Notes: a model not told the origin generated them from the letters alone. A DNA stretch of 64,000 nt from Confluentibacter flavum (GCF_002843175.1 NZ_PJEO01000014.1:124001-188000); one strand, 5' to 3'. Positions 41,746 through 51,832 are shown, numbered from the stretch's first letter. A program made the numbers and translations.

Positions 41746-42765
41746 CTATGAATTTGAATGGATTTTTCCTAATTTTTTGCTCAATGAGATGGTCTCTCTT
41801 TTTCTAGTAACCGCCAACATTTCAGCCATAATGGAAATGGCAATTTCTTGTGGTGTTTCTGAACCGATATCAATCCCAGCAGGCCCGTGAATCCGTTCTA
41901 AAAAAACGTCTTCAACATCAGGACAATACTCAATAAATTGTGCCAATAAATCTTCTCGTCTTCTGGTGGGCCCCAAGATACCAATGTAGTTCGGATTCGT
42001 ATCTTTTAATGCTACCAAAAAACGTAAATCATTGGCAAAACTATGCGTCATTAAAACGATGGCTGTTTGGTTATCGATTAAACTTATATCAATCGCTTCC
42101 GGAGAAATGGCATGAAATTCTGATGCCCCAGGAAAATTTTCAATGGTTTTAGCGTCTTTAGCTCCAGCAATGATAGTGACTTCCCAACCTGTTAAAGCGG
42201 CATATTTACAAAGTTGCACGGCATCATGTTCCGCACCAACAATAACCAATTTGGAACAAGCTGGTAGGGTTTGTTTGAATACAGAAAGCTTCTCGCTTTG
42301 TGTTTTGGAATGATTTCCTAAACTGAATGTTGTGCTCTTTAATTTTACAAAGGAACCTAAGCCAAATACACTTCCTTCATTTTTAGTAAAATAAGAATGG
42401 ATTTCAAAGGCGTGTCTTTCTTTAATACATTCTGAAAAAGCCGTTTCAAAAGCTTCATCTGGTTGAAACAATTCCAATAAAATGTATAGAACACCTTCAC
42501 AACCCAATCGGTACCTGCCATCATAGGTCATTATTTTAGCCTGTCCCGTTTTAAAAACAGTTTGAGATTGCAATAGGATTTCCTTTTCGACACATCCACC
42601 GCTAACGGCGCCAACCATACTGTTGTTTTCAAGAATCAGCATTCGTACACCTGGCCTGCGATACGATGAACCATCCAATGCCACAACAGATGCCAAAACC
42701 GATTTCAATCCGCGTTGTTTGGCCTCTAGTCCTTGCTGGACAATATCCTTAAATTCATGGGTCAT
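41746..42765 (-). CDS. XdhC/CoxI family Moco-enzyme maturation protein
   Basis: 339 residues. The XdhC_CoxI domain is N-terminal (VVALDGSSYRRPGVRMLI and VGAVSGGCVEKEIL), with the Rossmann-like XdhC_C domain from about 170 (LVIVGAEHDAVQLCKYAALTGWEV, IGILGPTRRRE and IHGPAGIDIGSETPQEIAISI). XdhC binds Moco, protects it and hands the sulfurated form to XDH-type enzymes. The gene is 7 bp from the MocA-like gene and 58 bp after the large subunit, fitting a dedicated assembly line. Confidence 0.92.
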   Translation of the reverse strand: MTHEFKDIVQQGLEAKQRGLKSVLASVVALDGSSYRRPGVRMLILENNSMVGAVSGGCVEKEILLQSQTVFKTGQAKIMTYDGRYRLGCEGVLYILLELFQPDEAFETAFSECIKERHAFEIHSYFTKNEGSVFGLGSFVKLKSTTFSLGNHSKTQSEKLSVFKQTLPACSKLVIVGAEHDAVQLCKYAALTGWEVTIIAGAKDAKTIENFPGASEFHAISPEAIDISLIDNQTAIVLMTHSFANDLRFLVALKDTNPNYIGILGPTRRREDLLAQFIEYCPDVEDVFLERIHGPAGIDIGSETPQEIAISIMAEMLAVTRKRETISLSKKLGKIHSNS

Positions 42766-42776
42766 ATTACTGGTTT

Positions 42777-42835
42777 TTGTTTAGTTGTTTAGTTGTTGAG
42801 TCGAAGTGCTTTGTAACAAACGACTAAACGATTTC
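42777..42835. repeat. word-like palindromic repeat between the XDH-type large subunit and xdhC
   Basis: TGTTTAGTTGTTTAGTTGTTGAGTCG on the left pairs loosely with AACAAACGACTAAACGA on the right. It overlaps the last codons of the gene at 42824. Confidence 0.45.
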
Positions 42836-44974
42836 ACTAACCTGTTCCATATATTTAAGATAGGGTTGAATTCTGTAACGTTGGCCCGTAGCGGCTTTAA
42901 TGGCATTGGCAATTGCAGCACCCACCGGAGGTAATGACGGTTCTCCTAAACCAGTTGGATCTTCATTACTATCAACAAAATACGTTTCAACAACAGGTGT
43001 TTCCATCATTCTTATCAAACGATAACTATCATAATTTAAAGATTGTGGCTTTCCTTTTAGGAATCTCATTTCACCATACATGGCATGTCCGATACCATCA
43101 ATAATACCACCTTCTATTTGATTTTTTGCACCTAATGGATTAACTACAACACCACAATCAACAGCACAAAATACTTTAGTGACTACGGGTTTACCATCCC
43201 TTAAAACAACTTCGGCTACCTCAGCAACATGCGAATTGTGACTATAATAAGCACTAAATCCTTGATAAACACCTTCCTTAGCATTCCCCCAATTGGATTT
43301 CTCGGCAGCCAATTTAATGACACCTATCATACGTTCTGGAGACCATTCCAAATCAGCTTTATTTTTCTTGCCTTTTTCCAATAACTCCAATCGTAACGCA
43401 ACTGGATCTTGGTTCAATTCTTCTGCAAGTTCATCAATAAAAGTCTGTTCTGCCGTTGCTAAAAAATTACAAACAGGCGCACGCCAAGGCCCGGTAGTGA
43501 TTTCACTAGGTAATTGGGCTGCTTCTACTTTATAATTTTCTACACACCCAGCCGGAAAATAACTTGCTCTCGACCTATTAATACTACTGCCCACAGCGGT
43601 TTCTTTTAAATGATAACCAACAAGCTTAGAGTTCTTGATTGCTGCACTTATTTTATATTTTACTATGGGTCTGTAAAACCCTCCTGCCATATCATCTTCC
43701 CTTGTGTAAACCAATTTTACAGGTTTTTTTGATATATTGGATATTTCAGCAGCTTCTACGACATAGTCACCTATTAATCTTCTACCAAAACCGCCTCCGA
43801 TCCTGGTTAAGGATAAATGCACCTGCTCTACGTCCCTTTTCAGCATTCCAGCTACTTGTCTGGCAGTGCCTTCGGGTGTTTGAATGGGACCGACCAACTC
43901 CACATTGGTATCGGTTACATGTGCAAAAAAGTTCATCGGCTCCATACAGCTATGTGGTAAAAAGGGTGCTTCATAGGTGTATTCAATCACCTTATCCGCC
44001 GTATTTTTTACTCTATCTATATTACCATCAGATCGCACTTCTTTTAGACTTTCAGAATCCAATAATTTGGTGAGTTCCATATCATGGTCTTCGGTGCTCA
44101 TCAGTTTTTCATCGGAACTCCATTCTGCTATTAATGCTTTTTTTCCATTCATCGCCGCCCAGGTATTAGTTGCCAAAACAGCCACTTTATCCCCAAACTG
44201 AAATACGTCTGTTACACCATTAACGTTTCTAGCTTCAGTATCATCAAAACTAACCAGTTTTTGACCAAACGCTGGAGGTCTTAACGTAACGGCATAAACC
44301 ATGCCTTCCGTTTTATAATCCAATCCGAATAATGGCTTGCCCGATATAATTTTATCGATATCCACATTTTTAATATCTTTTCCTATAATTTTGAAATCCT
44401 TAGGGTCTTTCAATTTAACATTTTCTGGAACTTCCAACAGCGCTGCTTCTGAAACAACAGCACCATAGCTTAGTTTTTCTCCCCTGGAATTTTTTATAAT
44501 ACCTTCTTCTGTATAACATTCTGAAGGATTAACGCCCCATTTTATGGCAGCGGCATTGATAAGTATTTGTCGTGCAGTTGCGCCTGTTTGTCTTAGCGGC
44601 ATCCAAGAAGCACGAATAGATTGGCTACCCCCTGCTACTTGTCTTTGGAAATTTTTTGTATCTAAATCTGCTTGCTTTACTAAAACATGTTCCCAAGGCA
44701 CATCCAATTCTTCAGCTATCAACATGGGCATGGATGTTTTAACCCCTTGACCAATTTCTGGATTTGGCGAATAAATGGTCACCATACCATTTTCTGCAAT
44801 TTTTATAAAGGCATTAAAGTCTTTATAATTTAGGGTTTCTAGGTCAATCATCACATTGCTATCAGGCTTACAAGCCTCAAACAAGGTAAAACCTATCATT
44901 AAACCGCCAGTAGATAAACCAATGGTTTTTATAAATGACCTTCTATTAAATGATATCTTATTAGTTGTTTCCAT
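42824..44974 (-). CDS. xanthine dehydrogenase-family molybdopterin subunit (IorB-like), exported
   Basis: 716 residues. The start has a twin-arginine signal (NRRSFIKTIGLSTGGLMIG), so it is folded with Moco before export. Ald_Xan_dh_C2 domains follow (NPEIGQGVKTSMPMLIAEELDV, GGSQSIRASW, LTRIGGGFGRRLIGDYV), and the catalytic Glu lies in TGLGEPSLPPVGAAIANA near the C-terminus. IorB-type enzymes hydroxylate N-heterocycles or oxidise aldehydes. The substrate is not readable. The 2Fe-2S subunit is encoded 18 bp upstream. The dedicated XdhC- and MocA-like proteins are downstream. Confidence 0.9.
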   Translation of the reverse strand: METTNKISFNRRSFIKTIGLSTGGLMIGFTLFEACKPDSNVMIDLETLNYKDFNAFIKIAENGMVTIYSPNPEIGQGVKTSMPMLIAEELDVPWEHVLVKQADLDTKNFQRQVAGGSQSIRASWMPLRQTGATARQILINAAAIKWGVNPSECYTEEGIIKNSRGEKLSYGAVVSEAALLEVPENVKLKDPKDFKIIGKDIKNVDIDKIISGKPLFGLDYKTEGMVYAVTLRPPAFGQKLVSFDDTEARNVNGVTDVFQFGDKVAVLATNTWAAMNGKKALIAEWSSDEKLMSTEDHDMELTKLLDSESLKEVRSDGNIDRVKNTADKVIEYTYEAPFLPHSCMEPMNFFAHVTDTNVELVGPIQTPEGTARQVAGMLKRDVEQVHLSLTRIGGGFGRRLIGDYVVEAAEISNISKKPVKLVYTREDDMAGGFYRPIVKYKISAAIKNSKLVGYHLKETAVGSSINRSRASYFPAGCVENYKVEAAQLPSEITTGPWRAPVCNFLATAEQTFIDELAEELNQDPVALRLELLEKGKKNKADLEWSPERMIGVIKLAAEKSNWGNAKEGVYQGFSAYYSHNSHVAEVAEVVLRDGKPVVTKVFCAVDCGVVVNPLGAKNQIEGGIIDGIGHAMYGEMRFLKGKPQSLNYDSYRLIRMMETPVVETYFVDSNEDPTGLGEPSLPPVGAAIANAIKAATGQRYRIQPYLKYMEQVSEIV

Positions 44975-44992
44975 GGTTAGGTATTAGTTGGT

Positions 44993-45448
44993 TTACATTT
45001 TAGCGGCAAGATTCACGGCTTCCTCAATACGATTGTAGGCACTGCATCTGCAAATATTTCCATGCATGGCAGACCTTACTTCTTCTTTGGTCGGACTAGA
45101 ATTTTCCTCTAAAAACGCAGAAGCCGTCATGATTTGTCCAGCTTGACAATAGCCACATTGTGGAACATCAACCTCTTTCCATGCCTTTTGAACAGGATGG
45201 CTATTATCTTCGGAAAGTCCTTCAATGGTGGTGATTTTAGCATCTCCGACGGATGATACCGGCATCAAACAACTTCTTGAGGCAGCACCGTCAAGATGAA
45301 TGGTGCAAGCACCACACTGTCCAATTCCACATCCAAATTTGGTTCCCACCAAATCCAAAAGATCTCTTAAAACCCATAATAAAGGCATGTTTTCATCTGC
45401 CTCTACAGTATGATTTTTCTTGTTGACATTTAAGTTATACGTTGGCAT
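44993..45448 (-). CDS. 2Fe-2S subunit of XDH-family oxidoreductase (IorA-like)
   Basis: 151 residues, full length for CoxS/IorA. The plant-type ferredoxin domain has CGIGQCGACTIHLDG with a fourth Cys in RSCLMPV. The second all-helical cluster domain has CGYCQAGQIM and NICRCSAYNRIEEAV. It has no signal peptide, so it would be exported together with its Tat-bearing partner. It heads the five-gene operon that ends with the YdeP-type gene. Confidence 0.93.
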   Translation of the reverse strand: MPTYNLNVNKKNHTVEADENMPLLWVLRDLLDLVGTKFGCGIGQCGACTIHLDGAASRSCLMPVSSVGDAKITTIEGLSEDNSHPVQKAWKEVDVPQCGYCQAGQIMTASAFLEENSSPTKEEVRSAMHGNICRCSAYNRIEEAVNLAAKM

Positions 45449-45496
45449 TTTTGTTGGTTTTTTTAAGTTTTTAAAAGATGAATGACCCTAAAAAGA

Positions 45497-45509
45497 AGTA
45501 TGTCATACT
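45497..45509. promoter_or_regulatory. 13-bp dyad upstream of the iorA-like gene
   Basis: AGTATG-T-CATACT, 49 bp upstream of the ATG. It resembles the AAGTA/TACTT half-sites of the nitrate dyad, but the half-sites are one base further apart, so it is scored separately and with low confidence. Confidence 0.35.
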
Positions 45510-45557
45510 CTCTAAAAATACAAAAAAGGAAACTAAATTTGAGGTTTTAACTTTTTT

Positions 45558-46511
45558 TTAAGAAACAAACTCAAGTGCTCGACGTTCATTGTAATAGATA
45601 TTCTTTTTACCAATAAACCCCACATGCCCACCATACTGTGGCATTTCCAAATATAAATTCGGATTATTTTTGGCTTCTTTAATCGGATAACATTCCGGAG
45701 ATAAAAAAGAATCATTCAAAGCATTAATAATCAACGTTGGCGTTTTAATGCTGGGAAGAAATTGTTTGCAACTGCATTTAGCATAGTAGTCGGCGGCATC
45801 TGCAAAACCGTGTGCTTTGGATGTGTAAACATTATCAAAATCTCGTAAGGACAGAATGGAGCAATACGCTTCCACCGATAAATCTTCTGGATAATTATTC
45901 ATTTTACTAAGCAACTTTCTTTTTAAATGATTTAGAAAACGATTTGCAAATGGTCGGTTTTTTAATTTATGTAATTCTGCGCAAGAACCATTTAAATCGG
46001 CTGGCACAGAAATGGCGATGGCCGATTTTATTTCATTGGGTACAAATTCTCGTTCCCCTAAATATTTTAATATGAGGTTAGCGCCCAAACTCACGCCATA
46101 TAAATAAATCTCGGTATATTTATTAGACGCCAAAACATGTTCAATAATTTCTTCTAAATCTTCAGTAGAACCCGAATGATACGTTCTATATTTTAAATTG
46201 TCTTCACCACTACATCCCCTAAAATTCACACAAATAGCATCCATGCCATTATCATTAAAAAGTTTGGCTACACCAGTGACATACGGCCGTTGTCCGTGAC
46301 CTTCCAATCCGTGAAAACATAAAATAATTTTGTCTGCTTTTTCTTTGGAAAAACTCCAATCCAAATCCATAAAATCGCCATCACTTAACAAAAGACGTTC
46401 ACGCTCTTGTTTTAAACCGGTCACTTTTCTGAATAACCCAGAATACACCGTAGCAATAAAGCCGTTCTTAAAAAAAAATAGTGGTTTGTACGTTGAGTCT
46501 ATTATAGGCAT
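45558..46511 (-). CDS. YheT-family alpha/beta hydrolase
   Basis: 317 residues. Near the N-terminus is the oxyanion-type segment ILCFHGLEGHGQRPYVTG, then the VNFRGCSGEDN block and nucleophile elbow GVSLGANLIL (Ser in G-x-S-x-G). The late His is in MPQYGGHVGFIG. YheT/Abhydrolase_1 members are probable esterases of lipids. The arrangement is complete, so it is likely active. Monocistronic. Confidence 0.88.
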   Translation of the reverse strand: MPIIDSTYKPLFFFKNGFIATVYSGLFRKVTGLKQERERLLLSDGDFMDLDWSFSKEKADKIILCFHGLEGHGQRPYVTGVAKLFNDNGMDAICVNFRGCSGEDNLKYRTYHSGSTEDLEEIIEHVLASNKYTEIYLYGVSLGANLILKYLGEREFVPNEIKSAIAISVPADLNGSCAELHKLKNRPFANRFLNHLKRKLLSKMNNYPEDLSVEAYCSILSLRDFDNVYTSKAHGFADAADYYAKCSCKQFLPSIKTPTLIINALNDSFLSPECYPIKEAKNNPNLYLEMPQYGGHVGFIGKKNIYYNERRALEFVS

Positions 46512-46650
46512 GTTGGTTGATGGTTTGTGGTTTGTGGTTGTTGGATCTAGGGTTTTGGCTTATGGATGTTGGGTTTTGGGTATTAGGTAATGGGTCTTCC
46601 GTCTTCGGTCTATATTCTTTTATCTTACGTCTATTATCTTTTGTCTAACA
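46512..46650. repeat. sentence-like low-complexity intergenic tract
   Basis: Runs of G/T words (GGTTTGTGGTTTGTGG, TTGGGTTTTGGGTATTAGG) then C/T words (TCTTCCGTCTTCGGTCTAT, TATCTTTTGTCTAACATC). It lies between the YheT-like and adenine deaminase genes and contains no coding or known RNA signal. Confidence 0.5.
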
Positions 46651-46652
46651 TC

Positions 46653-48287
46653 TTACATCTCCAACGTCACAAATTTAAAATCATTTCCGTTAAAAAGGCC
46701 TTTGTCACTTAATTTTAATGACGGAATCACCAATAATGCCATAAAAGATAAGGTCATATAAGGCGCATTAAGGGTTGAACCTAATTGTTTAGCTATCTTG
46801 TCCAACTCAGCATATGCCATTCCGACTGTATTTCCATCTCTATCACTCATGATACCAGCGACTGGGAGTGGAAGGATTTTTTCCTTGTACCGATGGCTAT
46901 CAGTATCCAAAACCACACATATCCCTCCTTGATGTTCGATAATTAAATTTACCGCTTTACAAATGGCTTCATCTGAAACGCCGACTGCAATAATATTATG
47001 TGAATCATGGGCGACCGAAGACGCGATGGCTCCTGTTTTCAATCCGAAATTCTTTATAAAAGCAATGGCAGGTTTTTTATCGTTATACCTGTTAACAACG
47101 GCTATTTTTAAGATATCCGTTTGGGTATTCGAAATTAAATTTCCGTTTTCAATGGTTGAATTTTCAATAAGTTCATTCGTTACCAATTGTCCTTCCAACG
47201 CTTCAATAACCCTTATTTTTTTTTCTGACGATTCCACTTTAAAATCAGACACATGTTTTTTAGTCGTTTTGAAATTATTGGGATGTTCAAATGGCACGGA
47301 TTTTATTAAAGTTTTACCTTTATCAAAAACCAATTCGCCGTCAATATAGGTTTGAATTGTTTTAAAATTCATCAAATCTTCAACCACAATAAAGTCAGCT
47401 AAATTGCCTTCCTGCAATAAACCTACATCCAATTTATAATGTTTTACAGGATTGACGCAAGCCACTTGAAGCACTTTAAAAACATCCATCCCTTTAGCAA
47501 CTGCTCTGGCACATAACGCATTGATGTGGTTGACCATCAAGTCGTCCGGATGTTTATCATCACTACAAAACATCATGTTTTCAAAATGTTCTGGAAGCAA
47601 ATCAATTAAGGCTTCAAAATTTTTGGCGGCACTGCCTTCGCGAATCAATACCTTCATGCCTTTTTGAAGTTTTTCTAAGGCTTCTTCATACGTAAAAGAT
47701 TCATGGTCGGTTGAAATGCCTGCATTAATATATTTTGTGAGGTTATCTCCTGTTAATCCTGGCGCATGCCCATCAATGGGTCTATTGTAATGCTTTGCCC
47801 AAGCTATTTTTTTTATAACCTCTTCATCATCAAATAACACGCCTGGATAATTCATCATCTCGGTTAAATACTTGATGTCTGGATTTTCAAGAAGCGTTTT
47901 AATGGCTTCGGAATCTATAATAGCACCAGCAGATTCAAAAGTAGTGGCAGGCACACAGGATGGCGCACCAAAATTGAATTTAAAAGGGACTTGTTTACCG
48001 TTTTCTATCATAAAGTGGACGCCTTCCACACCCAAAACATTGGCAATTTCATGTGGATCGGATACCGTGGCGACCGTGCCATGCGTAACTGCTAACTTAG
48101 CGAATTCGCTAGGCACCAACATGGAACTTTCTATATGGATATGGGCATCAACAAACCCGGGAAGTATATAATGATTTACGTTATGATTCTTTTCACTAAC
48201 GGAAATGATCTTGCCGTTTTCAAAGGTTATCTCACCTTTAAAAATACGTTTGTTTTGTATGTCAACGATATTGCCTTGTAGTTTCAT
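46653..48287 (-). CDS. ade: adenine deaminase
   Basis: About 544 residues from ATG 48287. The metal-dependent amidohydrolase part begins [14 protein letters not shown] and includes [31 protein letters not shown] and [11 protein letters not shown], with metal-binding His and Asp residues. The C-terminal ADE domain contains [17 protein letters not shown] and GIMSDRDGN. It converts adenine to hypoxanthine and ammonia. An ATG at 48308 adds seven residues read from a GTCC-GGAC hairpin repeat and is therefore rejected as the start. tilS lies just upstream. Confidence 0.94.
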   Translation of the reverse strand: MKLQGNIVDIQNKRIFKGEITFENGKIISVSEKNHNVNHYILPGFVDAHIHIESSMLVPSEFAKLAVTHGTVATVSDPHEIANVLGVEGVHFMIENGKQVPFKFNFGAPSCVPATTFESAGAIIDSEAIKTLLENPDIKYLTEMMNYPGVLFDDEEVIKKIAWAKHYNRPIDGHAPGLTGDNLTKYINAGISTDHESFTYEEALEKLQKGMKVLIREGSAAKNFEALIDLLPEHFENMMFCSDDKHPDDLMVNHINALCARAVAKGMDVFKVLQVACVNPVKHYKLDVGLLQEGNLADFIVVEDLMNFKTIQTYIDGELVFDKGKTLIKSVPFEHPNNFKTTKKHVSDFKVESSEKKIRVIEALEGQLVTNELIENSTIENGNLISNTQTDILKIAVVNRYNDKKPAIAFIKNFGLKTGAIASSVAHDSHNIIAVGVSDEAICKAVNLIIEHQGGICVVLDTDSHRYKEKILPLPVAGIMSDRDGNTVGMAYAELDKIAKQLGSTLNAPYMTLSFMALLVIPSLKLSDKGLFNGNDFKFVTLEM

Positions 48288-48325
48288 GCCTCTCTGTCCT
48301 TCGGACATCTCTCCAAAGGAGAGAA
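48288..48325. repeat. paired hairpins between tilS and ade
   Basis: GTCC-TTC-GGAC (48296-48306) and CTCTCC-AAA-GGAGAG (48309-48323), a small composite element that fills the gap. Confidence 0.55.
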
Positions 48326-49636
48326 CTATTTTAATTCAATCTTTAGAATTTGTTTTGTATTTTCAGTGACTTTAAAACGGTCATCCGCTCGCTTTCCAAT
48401 AACCCAAACAATATCATCTCCAAAACACAATAACCAAGTATTTTCTTTATCCAACAACGACAATTTCTCGTCCTTAAAATATTTACTGAGTTTCTTTTTA
48501 CCCGACATGCCTAACGGAAAAAACACATCGCCTTCTTCCCATGTTCGTAACGTTAATGGGAAATGAAGTTTATCTCTATCAACATAAATGGTGTGTTTTG
48601 GACTTTCGGAAACCGTATCAACATCATTAAAAACCAAGGTTCCAAAAGGTGCTTCCACATTTTTATCAGTTTTTAAAATGCTTATTTTTTCATATGTTTT
48701 TGTTTGAATGTCACTCAACAATAAATAATCCCGATCTTTAATCAGTCGCCACTGTTCTGAAAACACTTGTTTTCCAGATTGGGCATCCAATAAATTCAAT
48801 ACATCGTTCCATTCCGTAAATCCGAAATCCTTAAAAACCTCAAACAAATACGCTTTGGGATTATGCTTCCTTTTGAATTCTGAAATTTTAAATTGAGCAT
48901 GACTTCCTTTAGAAATATGGGAAGCTTTTTTTAAAAATGCATCAATACTGTCCGCTACAATATCCTGCGAATCTTTCAAGTTTAACTGCGTCGTCTCAAA
49001 ATTCCGTAATATATTAGGATTGATTTCCTTTAAAATAGGAATCACATCGTGACGCAATTTATTCCGTAAATATTTTGTTGATGCATTACTACTATCATCT
49101 CGCCATTCAATGTGTTTTTCTTTGGCAAACGTTTCCAGATCCTCTCTTGAAAATGGCAAAAGTGGCCTCACAAATTTTCCATTAATTTCAGGAATTCCTG
49201 TTAAGCCTTCCAAACCCGTGCCTCGCGTAAAATTGATCAAAAACGTTTCTAAATTATCATCAGCGTGGTGGGCCGTTAAAATATAATCGAATCCCAGTTG
49301 GTCGCCAAGTTCTAAAAACCAATTATAGCGCAATTCCCTTGCTGCCATTTGTATGGAACGTTTATAATCTTTAGCATACTGATTCGTATCAAAACTTTCC
49401 ACAAAAACTTCTAAATCCAAATCCTCTGCCAATTGCAAAACAAAGTCCTCGTCGGCATCGCTTTCCTTGCCTCTTAGGTTAAAATTACAATGTGCCAAAG
49501 CGATGTTTAATTGTAATTCATGGCATAAATAGGTTAGCACCACGCTATCCATACCGCCCGAAATGGCAATGAGCAGCCTTTTATCCTTAAAAAAAGGAAA
49601 CTTCGTATTTATATGGCTTTGAAACTTGTGTAACAT
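48326..49636 (-). CDS. tilS: tRNA(Ile)-lysidine synthase TilS
   Basis: 436 residues. The PP-loop ATPase motif is [13 protein letters not shown] (about 28-40), then [61 protein letters not shown] and [10 protein letters not shown] of the N-terminal domain. The C-terminal TilS domain is at 360-436 ([29 protein letters not shown]). It modifies the wobble C of tRNA-Ile(CAU) to lysidine and is essential in most bacteria. It lies just upstream of ade on the same strand. Confidence 0.96.
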   Translation of the reverse strand: MLHKFQSHINTKFPFFKDKRLLIAISGGMDSVVLTYLCHELQLNIALAHCNFNLRGKESDADEDFVLQLAEDLDLEVFVESFDTNQYAKDYKRSIQMAARELRYNWFLELGDQLGFDYILTAHHADDNLETFLINFTRGTGLEGLTGIPEINGKFVRPLLPFSREDLETFAKEKHIEWRDDSSNASTKYLRNKLRHDVIPILKEINPNILRNFETTQLNLKDSQDIVADSIDAFLKKASHISKGSHAQFKISEFKRKHNPKAYLFEVFKDFGFTEWNDVLNLLDAQSGKQVFSEQWRLIKDRDYLLLSDIQTKTYEKISILKTDKNVEAPFGTLVFNDVDTVSESPKHTIYVDRDKLHFPLTLRTWEEGDVFFPLGMSGKKKLSKYFKDEKLSLLDKENTWLLCFGDDIVWVIGKRADDRFKVTENTKQILKIELK

Positions 49637-49758
49637 CCTTCAAATATACAATATTGCCTTTTTAAAAAGAGTGGCATTTTATCTTAAAATCATACAAATC
49701 ATAGTTTTTGAATCTAAAATTCAGTATCTTTTATGAGTAAATTTTAATACATGACGTT

Positions 49759-50451
49759 ATGAGCTCTTTTGAAAAAATAATCGACAGAAAAACACAGATA
49801 GCTTTCAACAAAAAAGTGCTTTCCGCAAGCCAACAATTGCATCCTTATGTAAAACACAGGCTTTATATTGCCGAATCTACGGGCGTACTTCCTAAAAATA
49901 TGTTTACTTCAAATGGTATTATTGATGAAAGCATTGCCACGTTTTATGAAAATGGCTATGATATTGACTGCGGTATACATGCCATTAAGTTGAAACTTTT
50001 TAAGATTGTTGATAAAGATTTAGACACCCTTTTTAAAAAAGAAGCGTTTCATAAAAACACGATAAGTACCAACTCTATTTTGGAAGAAGAATTGGATGGC
50101 TTGGATGAACAATACACCATTGATGATGACTGGGATTTCATTATGGGCGAAGAATTAAACGATATATCGTATCATCAACCCGATAAACACAATCATATCT
50201 TTTTATATGACGATAATAACAGTTCTATTTTAAATGCTTTCGACATGGAACATGTTTCTGCCAATAACTCACAAAAAGCTCTAGGAAGTCTTTATACTTG
50301 GCTGCCTTTAAATGTGTCGAATATTGTGGATTTATATATTTTTGGAAAGCTGAGTTTTGAAGATATTTCGAAAGTTAAAAACATAGAATCAAGTCGTGTA
50401 GAACTTATTTTTGATGAAATCATCAAGAAATTTAAAAATCATATCGAATAA
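49759..50451 (+). CDS. conserved hypothetical, sigma-like (ECF region-like) protein
   Basis: 230 residues, start ATG 49759. The C-terminal part (WLPLNVSNIVDLYIFGKLSFEDISKVKNIESSRVELIFDEIIKKF) resembles the helix-turn-helix of region 4 of sigma factors, and the first 110 residues are mixed helical with charged segments. The middle is acidic (EEELDGLDEQYTIDDDWDF). I do not recognise a named family with certainty. It is transcribed alone and overlaps the convergent pabB end by 13 bp. Confidence 0.55.
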   Translation: MSSFEKIIDRKTQIAFNKKVLSASQQLHPYVKHRLYIAESTGVLPKNMFTSNGIIDESIATFYENGYDIDCGIHAIKLKLFKIVDKDLDTLFKKEAFHKNTISTNSILEEELDGLDEQYTIDDDWDFIMGEELNDISYHQPDKHNHIFLYDDNNSSILNAFDMEHVSANNSQKALGSLYTWLPLNVSNIVDLYIFGKLSFEDISKVKNIESSRVELIFDEIIKKFKNHIE

Positions 50452-51764
50452 CCCTCCAAAACCTCTCGCATGGCTTTGGCTTTAACCAAACACTCCTCGT
50501 ATTCCTTCAAGGGGTCGCTTTTAGATGTAATGGCACCACCCACGGAATAAGATACATAACGCTTGGTTTCATTGTACAGAATACTGCGAATCACCACATT
50601 GAAATCGAAATCTCCCATTGGCGTAAAATAACCAACGGCTCCAGAATAAAGTCCGCGTTTGGTTTCTTCCATAGCCTCAATAATTTTCATTGCCGAAATC
50701 TTGGGTGCGCCAGTCATACTTCCCATAGGAAATGTGCTTTTAATAATATCCACCGCATGCGTGTTTAACTCCACTTCCGAGGTGACTGTGGAAATCATTT
50801 GATGCACTTGTTTAAACGTATAGACTTGGCATAATTCTTCAACTTTCACACTCCCTTTGATGGCGGTTTTAGATAAATCGTTACGGATTAAATCGACAAT
50901 CATAGTGTTTTCACTGCGCTCTTTATCGCTTGCTGCTAATTCCGACTTTAATTGCTCATCTTCCTCCAAATTACTGGAACGTTTTGCCGTCCCTTTTATG
51001 GGTTGAGACACCACATGTTGTCCTTCTTTTTTTAAATACCGTTCGGGTGAGGCGGACAATACATACTTATCATTGCATTTTAAAAAAGTGGCGAATGGCG
51101 GTTTGGAAATGGCATTGAGTTTTAAATAGGTTTCCAACGGATTGATACTTGTATCTTCTGCATAAAACTCTTGGCAAAAATTGGCTTCGTAGATATCACC
51201 TCTGTGGATGTGTGCTAGTAAACTTTGTACTTTTTCGAAATAGGAATCTTTGTGGATTCTTAACTTGATTTTTATATTATTGTGGAGTTGTTGAGTCGTT
51301 GAGGTGTTGAGTTGTTTAATCGTGGAATTGTTTAATTGTTCGATAGCTTTTAAATCGAATTCTAATTCATCTGAAACGGCATTTAAATAGAGTATTTCAA
51401 CTTGACTGCCCTTAAATAAAAACAATTTTTTGGGTTGAAAAAAATAAAGGTCGGGAAACTGTAAACCGTCAAAATTATGGGAACTCAAATCTTCGACATC
51501 GTTCTTTAAATCGTAGGTTAAATATCCGAAAATCCAATCTTTTGTGATGGATTGATAGTCTTTTAATTTTTCAAAACCATGATGAACATCCGTTTGAATG
51601 CTAGTAAAGGCATCCACCGCCAACACAGCATCAAAATTGGAATAGGTTTGTGCGTAATTATTGGAATCCAACCAAACCACATCATCAAATTGTTGGCTCC
51701 ATAACAACAATTTATGCTTAAAATCTTCGGGGTCTGTAATGGTATGGGTGTACGAGGTTCTCAA
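50439..51764 (-). CDS. pabB: aminodeoxychorismate synthase component I PabB-like
   Basis: 441 residues of the chorismate-binding family. The C-terminal catalytic block covers about 175-435 (FLKCNDKYVLSASPERYL, QPIKGTAKRSSN, VDLIRNDLSKTA, FPMGSMTGAPKISAMKIIE, GAVGYFTPMGD). PIKGT, with the lysine, marks PabB rather than TrpE (PIAGT). It makes aminodeoxychorismate for folate. Between the N-terminal and catalytic domains, residues about 142-163 are an Asn/Gln/Ser/Thr-rich insert encoded by a repeat (51278-51340). The frame starts at TTG because no ATG lies upstream of the conserved N-terminus. Confidence 0.9.
   Translation of the reverse strand: MRTSYTHTITDPEDFKHKLLLWSQQFDDVVWLDSNNYAQTYSNFDAVLAVDAFTSIQTDVHHGFEKLKDYQSITKDWIFGYLTYDLKNDVEDLSSHNFDGLQFPDLYFFQPKKLFLFKGSQVEILYLNAVSDELEFDLKAIEQLNNSTIKQLNTSTTQQLHNNIKIKLRIHKDSYFEKVQSLLAHIHRGDIYEANFCQEFYAEDTSINPLETYLKLNAISKPPFATFLKCNDKYVLSASPERYLKKEGQHVVSQPIKGTAKRSSNLEEDEQLKSELAASDKERSENTMIVDLIRNDLSKTAIKGSVKVEELCQVYTFKQVHQMISTVTSEVELNTHAVDIIKSTFPMGSMTGAPKISAMKIIEAMEETKRGLYSGAVGYFTPMGDFDFNVVIRSILYNETKRYVSYSVGGAITSKSDPLKEYEECLVKAKAMREVLEGYSI
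51278..51340. repeat. word-like repeat captured in the pabB coding region
   Basis: GTTGTTGAGTCGTTGAGG, GTTGAGTTGTTTAATCG and GAATTGTTTAATTG are the same words as in the intergenic gaps. On the minus strand they are read in frame as QLNNSTIKQLNTSTTQQL. Confidence 0.65.
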
Positions 51765-51832
51765 TCAAAAAATTTATGTAACAAAGTTAGTTAGAATCCT
51801 TAAAAAATTAAGATTTTTACGTTTTAGTTTGC

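Noticed and set aside
46330-46590. 86-residue plus-strand frame opposite the YheT-like gene
   Set aside because: Antisense to a real gene and ending in low-complexity repeat DNA.
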